Positions 43,856 through 53,229 of a stretch of DNA of 64,000 nt are shown here, piece by piece. Positions within the stretch are counted from its first letter, which is position 1, and the number at the start of each line of letters is the position of its first letter. Source of the DNA: Sphingobacteriales bacterium (GTDB lineage: Bacteria > Bacteroidota > Bacteroidia > Chitinophagales > Chitinophagaceae); assembly GCA_004144175.1 (NCBI GenBank), contig SEFT01000004.1, forward strand, positions 186,001-250,000, given 5' to 3'. The notes under the pieces are model-generated. The model was not told the origin of the DNA. It worked only from the letters and a program-made list of their open reading frames with translations, and searched no databases. Both the position numbers and the translations under genes were made by a program.

Positions 43856-43928
43856 AGCCGCTTGCCGGAATCGAACCAGCGACCTACTGATTACAAATCA
43901 GTTGCTCTACCATCTGAGCTAAAGCGGC
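43856..43928 (-). tRNA. tRNA-Thr (TGT)
   Basis: Acceptor GCCGCTT with AAGCGGC, anticodon stem ACTGA with TCAGT around loop TTTGTAA (anticodon TGT). It is the first gene of the cluster. CCA is not encoded. Confidence 0.96.
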
Positions 43929-43970
43929 TTTTGTGTGTTTTATTTAAAAGAACTTCCCGTGAAGGGATTG

Positions 43971-44001
43971 CAAAAGTAGACAACAAATTGAAAACTGCAA
44001 A
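43971..44001 (-). promoter_or_regulatory. Promoter of the tRNA-tuf cluster
   Basis: On the minus strand -33 TTTG (43998-44001) and -7 TACTTTTG (43971-43978) are separated by exactly 19 bases. It drives tRNA-Thr(TGT) and the genes behind it. Confidence 0.85.
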
Positions 44002-44096
44002 TTTTTTGCAAGCAATTTTTAAATGAAAGTATTGATAATGTTTAGGAGCGTTTACTTAGCTGCTTTAATCCCTTTGAGGATACATAAACGACTGCC

Positions 44097-44693
44097 TTAC
44101 TGCTTATAGGTCCCTTCAAAATTGATGGTATCAACAATGGGCAGGTTGTCAAATATATAAGCCAATACATACTGGCCTGAGACCATTGTACCTATACTAT
44201 TGATCGAACCGAAACCCCTTGCCAGCCTTGTGTTATACGGATCGTTCGGAAACACCTTTGCATTGATGATAAACTCTGTTGGCGTACGGCCAGACTTGCC
44301 ACCAATGATAGCTTCCACATCTTTAAAGCTGCCATTGCCCGCAAGATTTTGCATAAAGAGCATATGTGGTTTACTGTGCGCCTGTAGCGTCAGTATGTAT
44401 TTGCGCTCCTTGCCTTTGTTGCCGCTGGCTACGCTGCCTACAATCTTCTCGGTCACATCCCATGTGCCGGGGTAAGGCGTTATCCAGGGAATCTCACAAT
44501 TCTTACCGTCAAAACCTGCTATGCAGGTACAGCTACCTTTGAAACATACGCCGCCATTCTTGCACGTCATTTGGGCGCAAGGGTCGTTAGAGGTAATTGC
44601 GTTATCTTTTTTGCAGGCCATATAGCCTACCGACAAAAAAGAAAACAGGGCAAGGAAAACGGTAATCAGCACATGACCCTTCGGATGGTTCAT
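44097..44693 (-). CDS. EGF-like lipoprotein, paralog A
   Basis: A 198-residue predicted lipoprotein. The signal peptide ends in a lipobox-like VGYMAC, followed by CKKDN, the mature N-terminus. An EGF-like module (about 38-67) shows CAQMTCKNGGVCFKGSCTC and GFDGKNCE. The rest is a beta-rich domain (WDVTEKI...). It is a paralog of the next gene, with the same order and length of parts. Surface exposure is inferred; function is unknown. Confidence 0.75.
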   Translation of the reverse strand: MNHPKGHVLITVFLALFSFLSVGYMACKKDNAITSNDPCAQMTCKNGGVCFKGSCTCIAGFDGKNCEIPWITPYPGTWDVTEKIVGSVASGNKGKERKYILTLQAHSKPHMLFMQNLAGNGSFKDVEAIIGGKSGRTPTEFIINAKVFPNDPYNTRLARGFGSINSIGTMVSGQYVLAYIFDNLPIVDTINFEGTYKQ

Positions 44694-44726
44694 CGAACAA
44701 TTAGAATTTAACCGAAGTTAAAGCTT

Positions 44727-45257
44727 TTATCTCCTCCAGGCGAAGTTGACTGTAATGGTAGTGTCTTTTTTGTTAGCGGTATCGCTGTAGTTTTTGTAGT
44801 TGAAGATATACAGTCCTGATACCGTATTACCGTCGGACGATATGGTACCGCGCCCCAGCTTAATAGTCACAAAGCTATCCGGTCGCTGCTCGGCCCTGAA
44901 GGTGAACTTAAGCCGTGTATCTCGCTTGCATTGCAGAGCACCCAATGTATCGGCCAGCCCTGTTATATAGAAGCTGTCGGCATTGCCCGATATATCCAAA
45001 TCGTATATGCGGCGTGTACCTGTGGTATCCCTCGCAAAGGTTTCATTTGCGTTCCACCTGCCTGAAAACTTGTCGATCCACCTGTCTTCGCAAGATGGGC
45101 CTTCGTACAGATATGGACAAGAGCATACGCCCTGTACGCAAACGCCCTGATTGTAGCAAGCCACCCGCGAGCACTGATCTTTGATGCACGAGGTGTACAC
45201 AGTGGCCGAAAACACGAGCAAAACAAATAATGCAGTTAGTAAACGCAGGCGAGGCAT
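44727..45257 (-). CDS. EGF-like lipoprotein, paralog B
   Basis: A 176-residue predicted lipoprotein. A signal peptide (MPRLRLLTALFVLLVFSATV) ends at YTSC, and an EGF-like module follows (CSRVACYNQGVCVQGVCSC, YEGPSCED). A WNANETFARD beta-rich domain parallels WDVTEKIVGS in the sister gene. The ATG at 45257 is chosen over one 28 codons upstream because it begins the signal peptide. The pair is a tandem duplication on the minus strand, 33 bases apart. Confidence 0.75.
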   Translation of the reverse strand: MPRLRLLTALFVLLVFSATVYTSCIKDQCSRVACYNQGVCVQGVCSCPYLYEGPSCEDRWIDKFSGRWNANETFARDTTGTRRIYDLDISGNADSFYITGLADTLGALQCKRDTRLKFTFRAEQRPDSFVTIKLGRGTISSDGNTVSGLYIFNYKNYSDTANKKDTTITVNFAWRR

Positions 45258-45378
45258 ATGGATGTTTGGAAGCGTAAAGATAAGGAGTGAGCCATTTATA
45301 CTACCGGTGTGGCCACAATTCCGATAATGAATTAAATCCAATTCATTATATTTAACTATAAATTGAACCCCTGATTAT

Positions 45379-48300
45379 ATGTTCCGGCTTGATACAGTCT
45401 ATGTATTAGTATTTCTGTTGCTTCCCTTCATAAGCATCGGTAAAACCGAATATGCTGCAGAGAAAGCGATAAAACCACGTAGCGGGCAGCTGTATTTTAT
45501 AGAGAATAGCGGGCAAATAAAAGATCAGTACAACGTAGCGCGCAGTGATGTACATTACAAGCTGGAAGCCGCGGGTATGAGTGTATTCGTAGGCAATGGC
45601 AGACTAAGCTACCAATGGCGAAAAGACATACCTGCAAAGGTGAGCAATACGCCGGGTAATACCGAAATATACCGGCTGGATGCAGTGCTGGAAGGAGCGA
45701 ACAAGGATGCAGTGATAACTACCGAAGCACCTGTGCCCTACCAAGAGTATTATTATACCAGCAATTCTAATTTCACTGCGCGATCTTATCAAAAGATCAC
45801 TTACCAAAACATCTACCCAAATATTGATTGGGTACTATACACAAAAGACAACCAACTGAAATATGACTTTGTAGTACATGCTGGTGGCGATACTCGAAAA
45901 ATCAAGGTAAAGTATGCAGGCGCTACCGGTATGGCTATTGCAAATGGCAGTTTTATAATCAAGACGCCATTTGGTAGCATTACGGAAGAAAAGCCATATA
46001 CCTATCATCGATTGGGTAAAGGAGAGGTAGCTTCAGCTTACGCATTGCAAGATGGCACGCTAAGTTTTGATGTAGCACCGCATGATGGCGAGATTGTAAT
46101 AGACCCTGTACTAAGCTGGGCTACTTACTACGGCTCGGATGCACAGTGGGATTATAGCACAGGCCTCGGCACTGATCCATTGGGCAATGTGTACATTGGC
46201 GGCACTACCTTCAGCACCAATAATATTGCTACAATAGGTGCGCACAAAACAGCACTAGGCCCCGATGATGGAGATACCTACCTTGTAAAGCTAAACCCTG
46301 AGGGCATCGTGCAGTGGGCAACCTACTATGGCGGCGAAGCGCTCGACGGACCATCGGACATTGTAGTAAACCCTGCAGGCGACGTGTATATCACCGGATA
46401 TACCGCCAGCCAAACGGGCATATCCACCGCAGGCAGCCATCAGCCAGCATACGGTGGCGGGGCCGTAATGATCGGCGATCTTTACCTGGCCAAGTTTAAT
46501 ACAAATGGGGTACGCCAATGGGGCACTTACTACGGTGGCTTTATGGGTGAGTATAATGCTCACCTATGCCTGGATGCTGACAACAATGTGTACCTGAGCG
46601 GCAACTCCATAAGTTCGGATAAGATCGCTACGAACAACGCATATCAAACCTCACTTAATGGCGGCCAGGACGGTTTTGTGGTGAAGTTCGATAAGGATGG
46701 TAAAAGAATATGGGCTACTTATTGCGGTGGCAATTGGGATGATGAGATAGAAGCTGTTGCCACAGACAGGCAAGGCAATGTATATGTAGCAGGTTTTACA
46801 TTTAGCGAAACCGGCATAGCCAGCGCAAACGCCCACCAGGGCACATACGCCAACCTCAATACAACCGTAAAAGATGGCTTCTTAATAAGCTTTGACAAAC
46901 ATGGCAATAAGCGCTGGGGCACTTACTATGGAGGAAACGGTTACGACTATATAAAAGCTGTAAAATGTGACTACGCCGGCAACGTATATATAGCAGGGCG
47001 TACGTCAAGTACCAATAAGATCGCTACTGCTGGCACCTACCAGCCAGCCTATTCCGACTCGGTAGATGGCTTTGTTGCAAAATTTGATGCAAACGGTGTA
47101 AGAAAATGGGGTACCTATTTTGGTAGCGTTAGCGACGATGAAATAAATGACATATCCGTATCGCGATCGGGGCATGCATTCGTGTCCGGATTCAGTCATA
47201 ATACCAACCTGGCAACGACAGGAAGTATCCAGCCGGTCAATAAGGGAGACCAGGATGTTTTCCTTACGGAGTTTGATGAGGATGGCAGCAGGCTCTATAC
47301 TACCTATTTTGGCGGCAATGGTTTCGACCAGGTATCGAAGGTGCTTCACGACCGCAGGGGCAGCATATACCTCACAGGAAATACAGCAAGTAAGATAGGT
47401 TTAGCGACAGCTAGCGCGCACAAAGCCTCGCTCTTCGGCACATCATACGACGCTTTCCTTACCCGCATACAGATGGATAGCTCCTTATACTTCGACCAAC
47501 TATTCACACAGTCCGTGTATTGTACGGGCGATACGTTCAAGATCGCGTACAATACAGCAAAAAATTACAATGCAGGCAACTCATTCTACGTACAGCTATC
47601 TGACTCAACCGGCAACTTTGCAAGCCCTACTCCCCTGGGTGTTGTAGCAGCCCAGTCAGGAGGCATTATTTCCTGCCGCATACCAAAGACTGTGCTTACA
47701 GGCAATCGATACCGCATACGCCTTACGGCTACGGGAAATCAGGATACGTCATGGGATAATGGCTTTAATATGTACATAGGCGAGATGCCTGTTGTAAAGG
47801 CAACGAGCAACAGCCCTATATGCTCAGGCGACACGCTGAAGCTCAATGTATCTGGTACACCTTCGGGGCTTAACTACAGCTGGAGTGGTGCAGGTGGTTT
47901 CTCGTCGGTCGGTAACAGTGCGCCGATAGTGCCGGGAGCTACGGCATCGGGGAGGTATATAGTAGAGGCTACGATTCTGGGATGCAAGGTGCGCGACACT
48001 ACACTGGTGACTATTAAGGCACTGCCAGACACGCCTAAGATAACAAGCAACGGCCCGTTATGCCTGGGAGAGACACTGACGTTAAGTGTAACCAGCACTC
48101 CCGGCTCTACCTTCAAATGGACAGGACCAGATAGTTTCAGTTCTACAATTCCCAATCCTCAGTTGCAAAACGTCGGCATGTCGGCCTATGGCGTTTACTC
48201 CGTTGTTGCACAAGCCAACGGCTGCACATCTGCAACGGGATATTATACGGCTGTGATCAAACCTTCTCCCCAAAAGCCTAAAGCGTCGGCGAACAGCCCG

Positions 48301-49011
48301 GTATGCGAAGATGACTCCCTATGGATAGAATCGTTAGAGCGTGAGCCGGGCATACTGTATACATGGACAGGCCCTAATGGCTATACATCGCAGAATGCAA
48401 CCACACTCTTTACAAAGGTGTCGCAAATGCAGGCAGGCATGTACCTGCTTACGGCTACAATGGCTGGCTGTAGCCAATCAGACACGGTATCTGTTATTAT
48501 AAAACCCAAACCAACACCTGTAATCGTTAGCAATAGTCCTGTATGGGAGAACGATGATTTGTTCCTGCAGGTGGGTGGCACTAAACCTGGAACCAAATAC
48601 CATTGGACGGGCCCGGGAGGCTATTATTCTTACAGCGAAGCTCCTGAACTACGCGGTATAGCACAGGCCCAGAGCGGCACTTACTTTATAACTGCGGAAT
48701 ACGATGGTTGTAGAGGAACGAATAGTTCCTTTGTTATGGTGCATAAGATGCTCGACGACCTACTGATGCTCTACCCTACTACCAACAATGGAACATTCAC
48801 TATTAAGGCTAAAGTTAGAGATGTGCAAAACATTAACTGGCAGGTTGTAGCTGCCAACGGCCAAATGATATGCCGGGATATGATTGCAAACGCACGGACG
48901 TCCATAAACCAGACCATACAGATGGAAGACAGGGTTGCAAATGGCACCTACTTCTTCCGCATACAGATAAACGGAGCATTGAGGTCTTTGCCATTTACGA
49001 TAATGAAGTAG
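45379..49011 (+). CDS. SBBP-repeat T9SS-secreted surface protein
   Basis: A 1210-residue exported protein. After a signal peptide comes an N-terminal beta domain of the DUF7948 type (about 35-240: GQLYFIENSGQIKDQYN). SBBP-type repeats follow at about 245-690, each with a WATYYGG, D..GNVYI.G and GD-like theme. Three Ig-like/PKD-type modules follow (SNSPICSGDTLKL, SNGPLCLGETLTL, ANSPVCEDDSLWI). A C-terminal sorting domain begins at about 1130 (MLYPTTNNGTFTIKAK). It is probably an adhesin or gliding-related surface protein, which is inference. Confidence 0.88.
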   Translation: MFRLDTVYVLVFLLLPFISIGKTEYAAEKAIKPRSGQLYFIENSGQIKDQYNVARSDVHYKLEAAGMSVFVGNGRLSYQWRKDIPAKVSNTPGNTEIYRLDAVLEGANKDAVITTEAPVPYQEYYYTSNSNFTARSYQKITYQNIYPNIDWVLYTKDNQLKYDFVVHAGGDTRKIKVKYAGATGMAIANGSFIIKTPFGSITEEKPYTYHRLGKGEVASAYALQDGTLSFDVAPHDGEIVIDPVLSWATYYGSDAQWDYSTGLGTDPLGNVYIGGTTFSTNNIATIGAHKTALGPDDGDTYLVKLNPEGIVQWATYYGGEALDGPSDIVVNPAGDVYITGYTASQTGISTAGSHQPAYGGGAVMIGDLYLAKFNTNGVRQWGTYYGGFMGEYNAHLCLDADNNVYLSGNSISSDKIATNNAYQTSLNGGQDGFVVKFDKDGKRIWATYCGGNWDDEIEAVATDRQGNVYVAGFTFSETGIASANAHQGTYANLNTTVKDGFLISFDKHGNKRWGTYYGGNGYDYIKAVKCDYAGNVYIAGRTSSTNKIATAGTYQPAYSDSVDGFVAKFDANGVRKWGTYFGSVSDDEINDISVSRSGHAFVSGFSHNTNLATTGSIQPVNKGDQDVFLTEFDEDGSRLYTTYFGGNGFDQVSKVLHDRRGSIYLTGNTASKIGLATASAHKASLFGTSYDAFLTRIQMDSSLYFDQLFTQSVYCTGDTFKIAYNTAKNYNAGNSFYVQLSDSTGNFASPTPLGVVAAQSGGIISCRIPKTVLTGNRYRIRLTATGNQDTSWDNGFNMYIGEMPVVKATSNSPICSGDTLKLNVSGTPSGLNYSWSGAGGFSSVGNSAPIVPGATASGRYIVEATILGCKVRDTTLVTIKALPDTPKITSNGPLCLGETLTLSVTSTPGSTFKWTGPDSFSSTIPNPQLQNVGMSAYGVYSVVAQANGCTSATGYYTAVIKPSPQKPKASANSPVCEDDSLWIESLEREPGILYTWTGPNGYTSQNATTLFTKVSQMQAGMYLLTATMAGCSQSDTVSVIIKPKPTPVIVSNSPVWENDDLFLQVGGTKPGTKYHWTGPGGYYSYSEAPELRGIAQAQSGTYFITAEYDGCRGTNSSFVMVHKMLDDLLMLYPTTNNGTFTIKAKVRDVQNINWQVVAANGQMICRDMIANARTSINQTIQMEDRVANGTYFFRIQINGALRSLPFTIMK

Positions 49012-49030
49012 AACCGACACGAAACAAAGT

Positions 49031-49063
49031 AAAGGAGCCATGCAATATTTGCATGGCTCCTTT
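49031..49063. terminator. Bidirectional intrinsic terminator
   Basis: A perfect 15-bp stem (49031-49045 with 49049-49063) with a TAT loop sits between the converging SBBP gene and pntB. Confidence 0.88.
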
Positions 49064-49084
49064 ACTTTTGAAGAAATTCGGCTC

Positions 49085-50536
49085 TTATACTTGCTTCAAT
49101 TCCGATACTAAATCCTGCAATACTTTCTTCGCATCGCCAAACAGCATTGATGTTTTTGGCTTGAAGAAGAGGTCATTCTCAATGCCTGCATAACCGGGCT
49201 TCATGCTGCGTTTATTTACGATCACATGTTCTGATTTTTCTACTTCCAGTATAGGCATGCCATATATTGGGCTCGATGGGTCTTCTTTGGCTGCGGGGTT
49301 CACTACGTCGTTTGCTCCTATTATCATCGTTACGCTCGTGGTGCTCATCTGGTCGTTGGCATCTTCCATTTCCAGCAGCTTTTCATATGGCACATCTGCC
49401 TCGGCCAGCAGTACGTTCATATGACCCGGCATACGGCCTGCTACGGGATGTATGCCATAGCATACCTCTACCCCTTTATCCTGTAATACTTTTTCCAGCT
49501 CGTGGCAGGCATGTTGTGCCTGCGCTACAGCCAGCCCATAGCCGGGTATGATCATTACCTTCTGCGCATAGGCCATCAGTACAGCCGTATCGTTGAGTGA
49601 GATCTCTTTATAATTGCCCTGTTCTTTGGTTACCCCAGGCCCTGCCTTGGCACCACCGCCAAACGAACCGATAAGCACATTTTTTAGTGAACGGTTCATT
49701 GCTTTACACATCAGTATAGTGAGTATGGTACCCGCAGAACCTACCAGTATACCACCGGTGAGCATTACGGGATTGTTGTACAGGAATCCACCAAATGCCG
49801 CAGCAACACCCGTAAAGGAGTTGAGCAAGGATATAACAACGGGCATATCTGCACCACCTATCGGCATTACAAACATCACCCCATATACCAGCGACAGCGC
49901 TAGTATGACATAGAACAGGCTTATAGTTTGGCCGGGGCGTATCCACAGGATGTAAAAGGTGAGGACTGCAATAATACCCATCAGCCCAAGGTTTACGATA
50001 TGCTGGCCGTTGAATGAATAATCTTTGATCTTGCCATTGAGCTTACCCCAAGCTATGATACTACCCGCAAATGACACACTGCCTATAACCATACCAAGGA
50101 TGATCGTGATGAGCAATGTGCCGGGTATGTAGCTGAAGAAAGTATAGCCCGACTCCTCCAGTAGCTCCTGACTGAAATCGTGGGTGAGGTGTTGAAACTC
50201 GATAATAGATATGAGCATGGCGCAGGCACCGCCCATACCATTGAACATACTCACCATCTCGGGCATGGCAGTCATCTGCACCTTCCTTGCTGTGAGTGTA
50301 CCTACAACGCTGCCTATTATCAACCCGGCAAATATCCAGCCGTAGTTACCCAATGGGTTACCATGATCGTCGCGGTATAGGAATATGGTGGTAAGTATGG
50401 CGAGGCTCATACCGGCAGCGGCGACAAGGTTGCCCTTACGTGCGCTCTCGGGATGAGACAACATTTTGAGGCCCACGATAAAGGTGATGGACCCGATGAG
50501 ATAACTCAGTAATAATATTGTTTGTTGCTGCATCAT
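49085..50536 (-). CDS. pntB: NAD(P) transhydrogenase subunit beta
   Basis: A 483-residue PntB. About nine membrane helices (residues 1-290) form the proton channel with part of the alpha subunit; the C-terminal domain III binds NADP(H), with VMIIPGYGLAVAQAQHACHEL near 330 and a GANDVVNPAA motif. The enzyme makes NADPH from NADH using the proton gradient. It is the last gene of the pntAA-pntAB-pntB operon. Confidence 0.95.
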   Translation of the reverse strand: MMQQQTILLLSYLIGSITFIVGLKMLSHPESARKGNLVAAAGMSLAILTTIFLYRDDHGNPLGNYGWIFAGLIIGSVVGTLTARKVQMTAMPEMVSMFNGMGGACAMLISIIEFQHLTHDFSQELLEESGYTFFSYIPGTLLITIILGMVIGSVSFAGSIIAWGKLNGKIKDYSFNGQHIVNLGLMGIIAVLTFYILWIRPGQTISLFYVILALSLVYGVMFVMPIGGADMPVVISLLNSFTGVAAAFGGFLYNNPVMLTGGILVGSAGTILTILMCKAMNRSLKNVLIGSFGGGAKAGPGVTKEQGNYKEISLNDTAVLMAYAQKVMIIPGYGLAVAQAQHACHELEKVLQDKGVEVCYGIHPVAGRMPGHMNVLLAEADVPYEKLLEMEDANDQMSTTSVTMIIGANDVVNPAAKEDPSSPIYGMPILEVEKSEHVIVNKRSMKPGYAGIENDLFFKPKTSMLFGDAKKVLQDLVSELKQV

Positions 50537-50587
50537 AATGCTGAACTGAATTGTTAAGTGTGTAATGGATCTGGCTATCGGGAGTAC

Positions 50588-50911
50588 CTATTTCGGTTTC
50601 TTTTTCTTGCCGAACATCTCCAACATTCTATCTGTCACTACAAAGCCACCGACTACGTTGAGTGTACCGAGTATCACCGCCAGCAGGCCGAGTATGAGCG
50701 CAACGTAGTCGTTTGGGTCGGCCTGTCCCATCACTATGATGGCGCCGATGATCACCACCCCATGTATGGCATTGGCACCGCTCATCAACGGTGTATGCAA
50801 TACCGACGGCACGCGCGATATCACCTCGATACCAAGGAAGATGGATAAGATGACAATGGTAAGCAGGCGATATGATGCCTCGTCGTTGAATAAAGACTCG
50901 ATGAACTCCAT
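50588..50911 (-). CDS. pntAB: NAD(P) transhydrogenase subunit alpha, membrane part
   Basis: A 107-residue protein with three predicted helices and conserved FLGIEVISRVPSVLHTPLMSG and GANAIHGVVIIGAI segments, the membrane-spanning C-terminal part of PntA that is a separate chain here. It ends in a Lys-rich tail. It lies between pntAA (5 bases) and pntB. Confidence 0.94.
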   Translation of the reverse strand: MEFIESLFNDEASYRLLTIVILSIFLGIEVISRVPSVLHTPLMSGANAIHGVVIIGAIIVMGQADPNDYVALILGLLAVILGTLNVVGGFVVTDRMLEMFGKKKKPK

Positions 50912-50916
50912 ATAAT

Positions 50917-52050
50917 CTATGCTTTTGTAGTTGTGGTGAGTAATGATTGTACACGGTCATTTACCACCTGTCCATTGTGTGTGATGCAACAACCTTTCAC
51001 AAGGTCGTCTTCAAAATTCAGGTTGATGTTGCCGTCCTTATCCAGTATCAGCTTCAGGAAGTTCAGTACGTTCTTGCCGTATAGCTTACTGGCATCGGCA
51101 GGCATGGTCGATGGTAGTGTAGAATGACCAACGATAGATACACCTTTGTGGTGTACCGTTTCGCGGTCTTTTGTTAGTTCCGTATTCCCGCCAGTTACAG
51201 CTGCCAGGTCTACGACGACAGAACCGGGTCGCATGTCTTCTATCATCTCCTTCGTAATAAGTATTGGCGCCTTTCGCCCAGGTATCTGTGCTGTTGTTAT
51301 GATGATGTCGGCCTTACGTGCATGTTCATGTATCTTCTCCTTCTGCCTGCGTTGGAAGTATTCGCTCTGTTCCACTGCATAACCTCCCGCTTTAGAGGCA
51401 TCTGCGGCTCCTTCTACCTCCACGAACTTAGCGCCAAGGCTCATCACCTCTTCTTTTACAGCCGGGCGTGTATCGAATACCTCTACCACCGCGCCTAGCC
51501 TGCGTGCGGTAGCTACCGCCTGTAGGCCTGCCACACCTGCGCCCAGTATCAGCATTTTGGCTGGAGCAATGCTGCCCGCTGCTGTCATGAACATCGGAAA
51601 ATACCGGCTGTACTGCATGGCAGCCAATAGTACGGCTTTGTAACCAGCAATATTGGCTTGTGAGCTTAGCACATCCATCGACTGCGCACGTGTAGTACGT
51701 GGCAAGGTATCGAGGCTGAATACAGAATAATTCTGACCTGCCCAGCTTTGCATCCTATCGCTATTGAACAAAGGCTGGTAGACACCCAGTAGAATGGCAT
51801 TCGGTTTTATACTGTCGGGTATTGCTTCTTTGTTAATGGCTAGTAGTACATCAGCTTGCGATGCTATAGCGGCCTTGTCCTTTATTTCACCTCCCGCATC
51901 GGTATATGCGGCGTCTGTATAGTAGGCACTCATGCCTGCCCCCTCTTCTATCCAAACCGTAACCTTCATCTTTACCAGTGCTGCAACTACTTCGGGCACT
52001 ATGGAAACGCGCGTTTCCGGTGCCTGTTCTTTTAATACCCCTATGATCAT
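50917..52050 (-). CDS. pntAA: NAD(P) transhydrogenase subunit alpha, NAD-binding part
   Basis: A 377-residue soluble domain I that binds NAD(H). It opens with KEQAPETRVSIVPEVVAALV and has the Rossmann motif LILGAGVAGLQAVATARRLG at about 165-185, followed by VVEVFDTRPAVKEEV and the RPGSVVVDLAAVTGGN segment. It is split from the membrane part, as in many bacteria. It is the first gene of the pnt operon. Confidence 0.95.
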   Translation of the reverse strand: MIIGVLKEQAPETRVSIVPEVVAALVKMKVTVWIEEGAGMSAYYTDAAYTDAGGEIKDKAAIASQADVLLAINKEAIPDSIKPNAILLGVYQPLFNSDRMQSWAGQNYSVFSLDTLPRTTRAQSMDVLSSQANIAGYKAVLLAAMQYSRYFPMFMTAAGSIAPAKMLILGAGVAGLQAVATARRLGAVVEVFDTRPAVKEEVMSLGAKFVEVEGAADASKAGGYAVEQSEYFQRRQKEKIHEHARKADIIITTAQIPGRKAPILITKEMIEDMRPGSVVVDLAAVTGGNTELTKDRETVHHKGVSIVGHSTLPSTMPADASKLYGKNVLNFLKLILDKDGNINLNFEDDLVKGCCITHNGQVVNDRVQSLLTTTTKA

Positions 52051-52140
52051 AAGAAGATGGAATTCTTTAAGTCATATGAAAAATAATAAATTCTCATGGT
52101 AAAGTCAAGCTGCGTGCAAAATCGAGTGTAGAACCCAACC

Positions 52141-52156
52141 CTGCTGTATACAGCAG
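52141..52156. promoter_or_regulatory. Palindrome upstream of pntAA
   Basis: CTGCTGTATACAGCAG is a perfect 16-base palindrome, about 90 bases upstream of the pntAA ATG and 180 bases upstream of the divergent exporter gene. It could be an operator; no partner protein is known here. Confidence 0.4.
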
Positions 52157-52336
52157 TTTTCAGATCATATTTCTCATTTTGTCCCATATCACAACATCAG
52201 TCCGCTCTACACTAATCTATTAAGATAATTTTAAGAGAACATTAGCAGTTAGCCACTTACGATATAAATTTTCTGTTTAGCACAGACTGGCATATTCCTT
52301 TACTAGATTGAACAAGCCAGAATAAGGTGCAGAAAG

Positions 52337-53224
52337 ATGAAGCGGCAGGAAGATAATATCGCTACCCCCCAAAATGAAATCGTAAGCGACAACTGGTCGT
52401 GGGAAATAGGAACAAAAGAGAAGTGGTTTAATTATGACCTGCGGGAACTTGCAAGCTATAAGGAACTTTTATTCCGGCTCGTTAGAAGAGACCTGCTCAG
52501 CACCTATCAGCAAACCATCATAGGAAGATTTTGGATCTTTCTTCAGCCGCTACTTACTACATTGGTTTATGTTATAGTATTCGGCACCATACTGAATACA
52601 TCCACATTGGGCATTCCAAAGATTCTGTTTTACCTGCCGGGTACAATCATCTGGAATTTTTTCGCAGACATTTTTGTAGGGACGATGTACACCTTCCTAT
52701 CGAACTCCCATATTTTTAGTAAGGTCTACTTCCCAAGGATACTGATACCATTAAGCGTATGCTGCACACAGTTTATCAGGCTGGGGATACAGCTTGCGTT
52801 ATTTGCCATCATCTATACTATATATAGCTTTTTCACTCCGGGGCTATATGCATCAACAGACTTTATACTGATACCGCTGTTGCTTCTGCAAATTGCCGGT
52901 TTTGCTTTCGGCGCCGGCCTTATAGCCAGTGTCGTTATAGCTAAGTACCGCGATGTGGAGAACTTCATCCAGTTCATGCTGCGCCTGTTCATGTTTGCAA
53001 CGCCTGTGTTTTACACCACCACCATTGTCCCTAAAGAATATATCGACATCATATGGATTAATCCGCTTACATCTGTAATAGAAACTTTCAGAAGCGTGTT
53101 TCTGTCGCATGAAGTATTGCCGGAGCAGAGCTTCATGTCAGGTACTATTACCGTTGTTGCTATTATGATAGCAGGTCTGGCCCTTTTCAAGAAACAAGAA
53201 CTTAAAGTAATGGATGTTATCTAA
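52337..53224 (+). CDS. O-antigen-type ABC transporter permease (Wzm-like)
   Basis: A 295-residue ABC-2 permease of the polysaccharide-export group. After a cytoplasmic N-terminus with YKELLFRLVRRDLLSTYQQT, six membrane helices follow (for example GRFWIFLQPLLTTLVYVIVF). It forms the channel that exports lipid-linked glycan across the inner membrane. The ATPase follows 5 bases later and three glycosyltransferase genes follow that. Confidence 0.9.
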   Translation: MKRQEDNIATPQNEIVSDNWSWEIGTKEKWFNYDLRELASYKELLFRLVRRDLLSTYQQTIIGRFWIFLQPLLTTLVYVIVFGTILNTSTLGIPKILFYLPGTIIWNFFADIFVGTMYTFLSNSHIFSKVYFPRILIPLSVCCTQFIRLGIQLALFAIIYTIYSFFTPGLYASTDFILIPLLLLQIAGFAFGAGLIASVVIAKYRDVENFIQFMLRLFMFATPVFYTTTIVPKEYIDIIWINPLTSVIETFRSVFLSHEVLPEQSFMSGTITVVAIMIAGLALFKKQELKVMDVI

Positions 53225-53229
53225 CTCCT

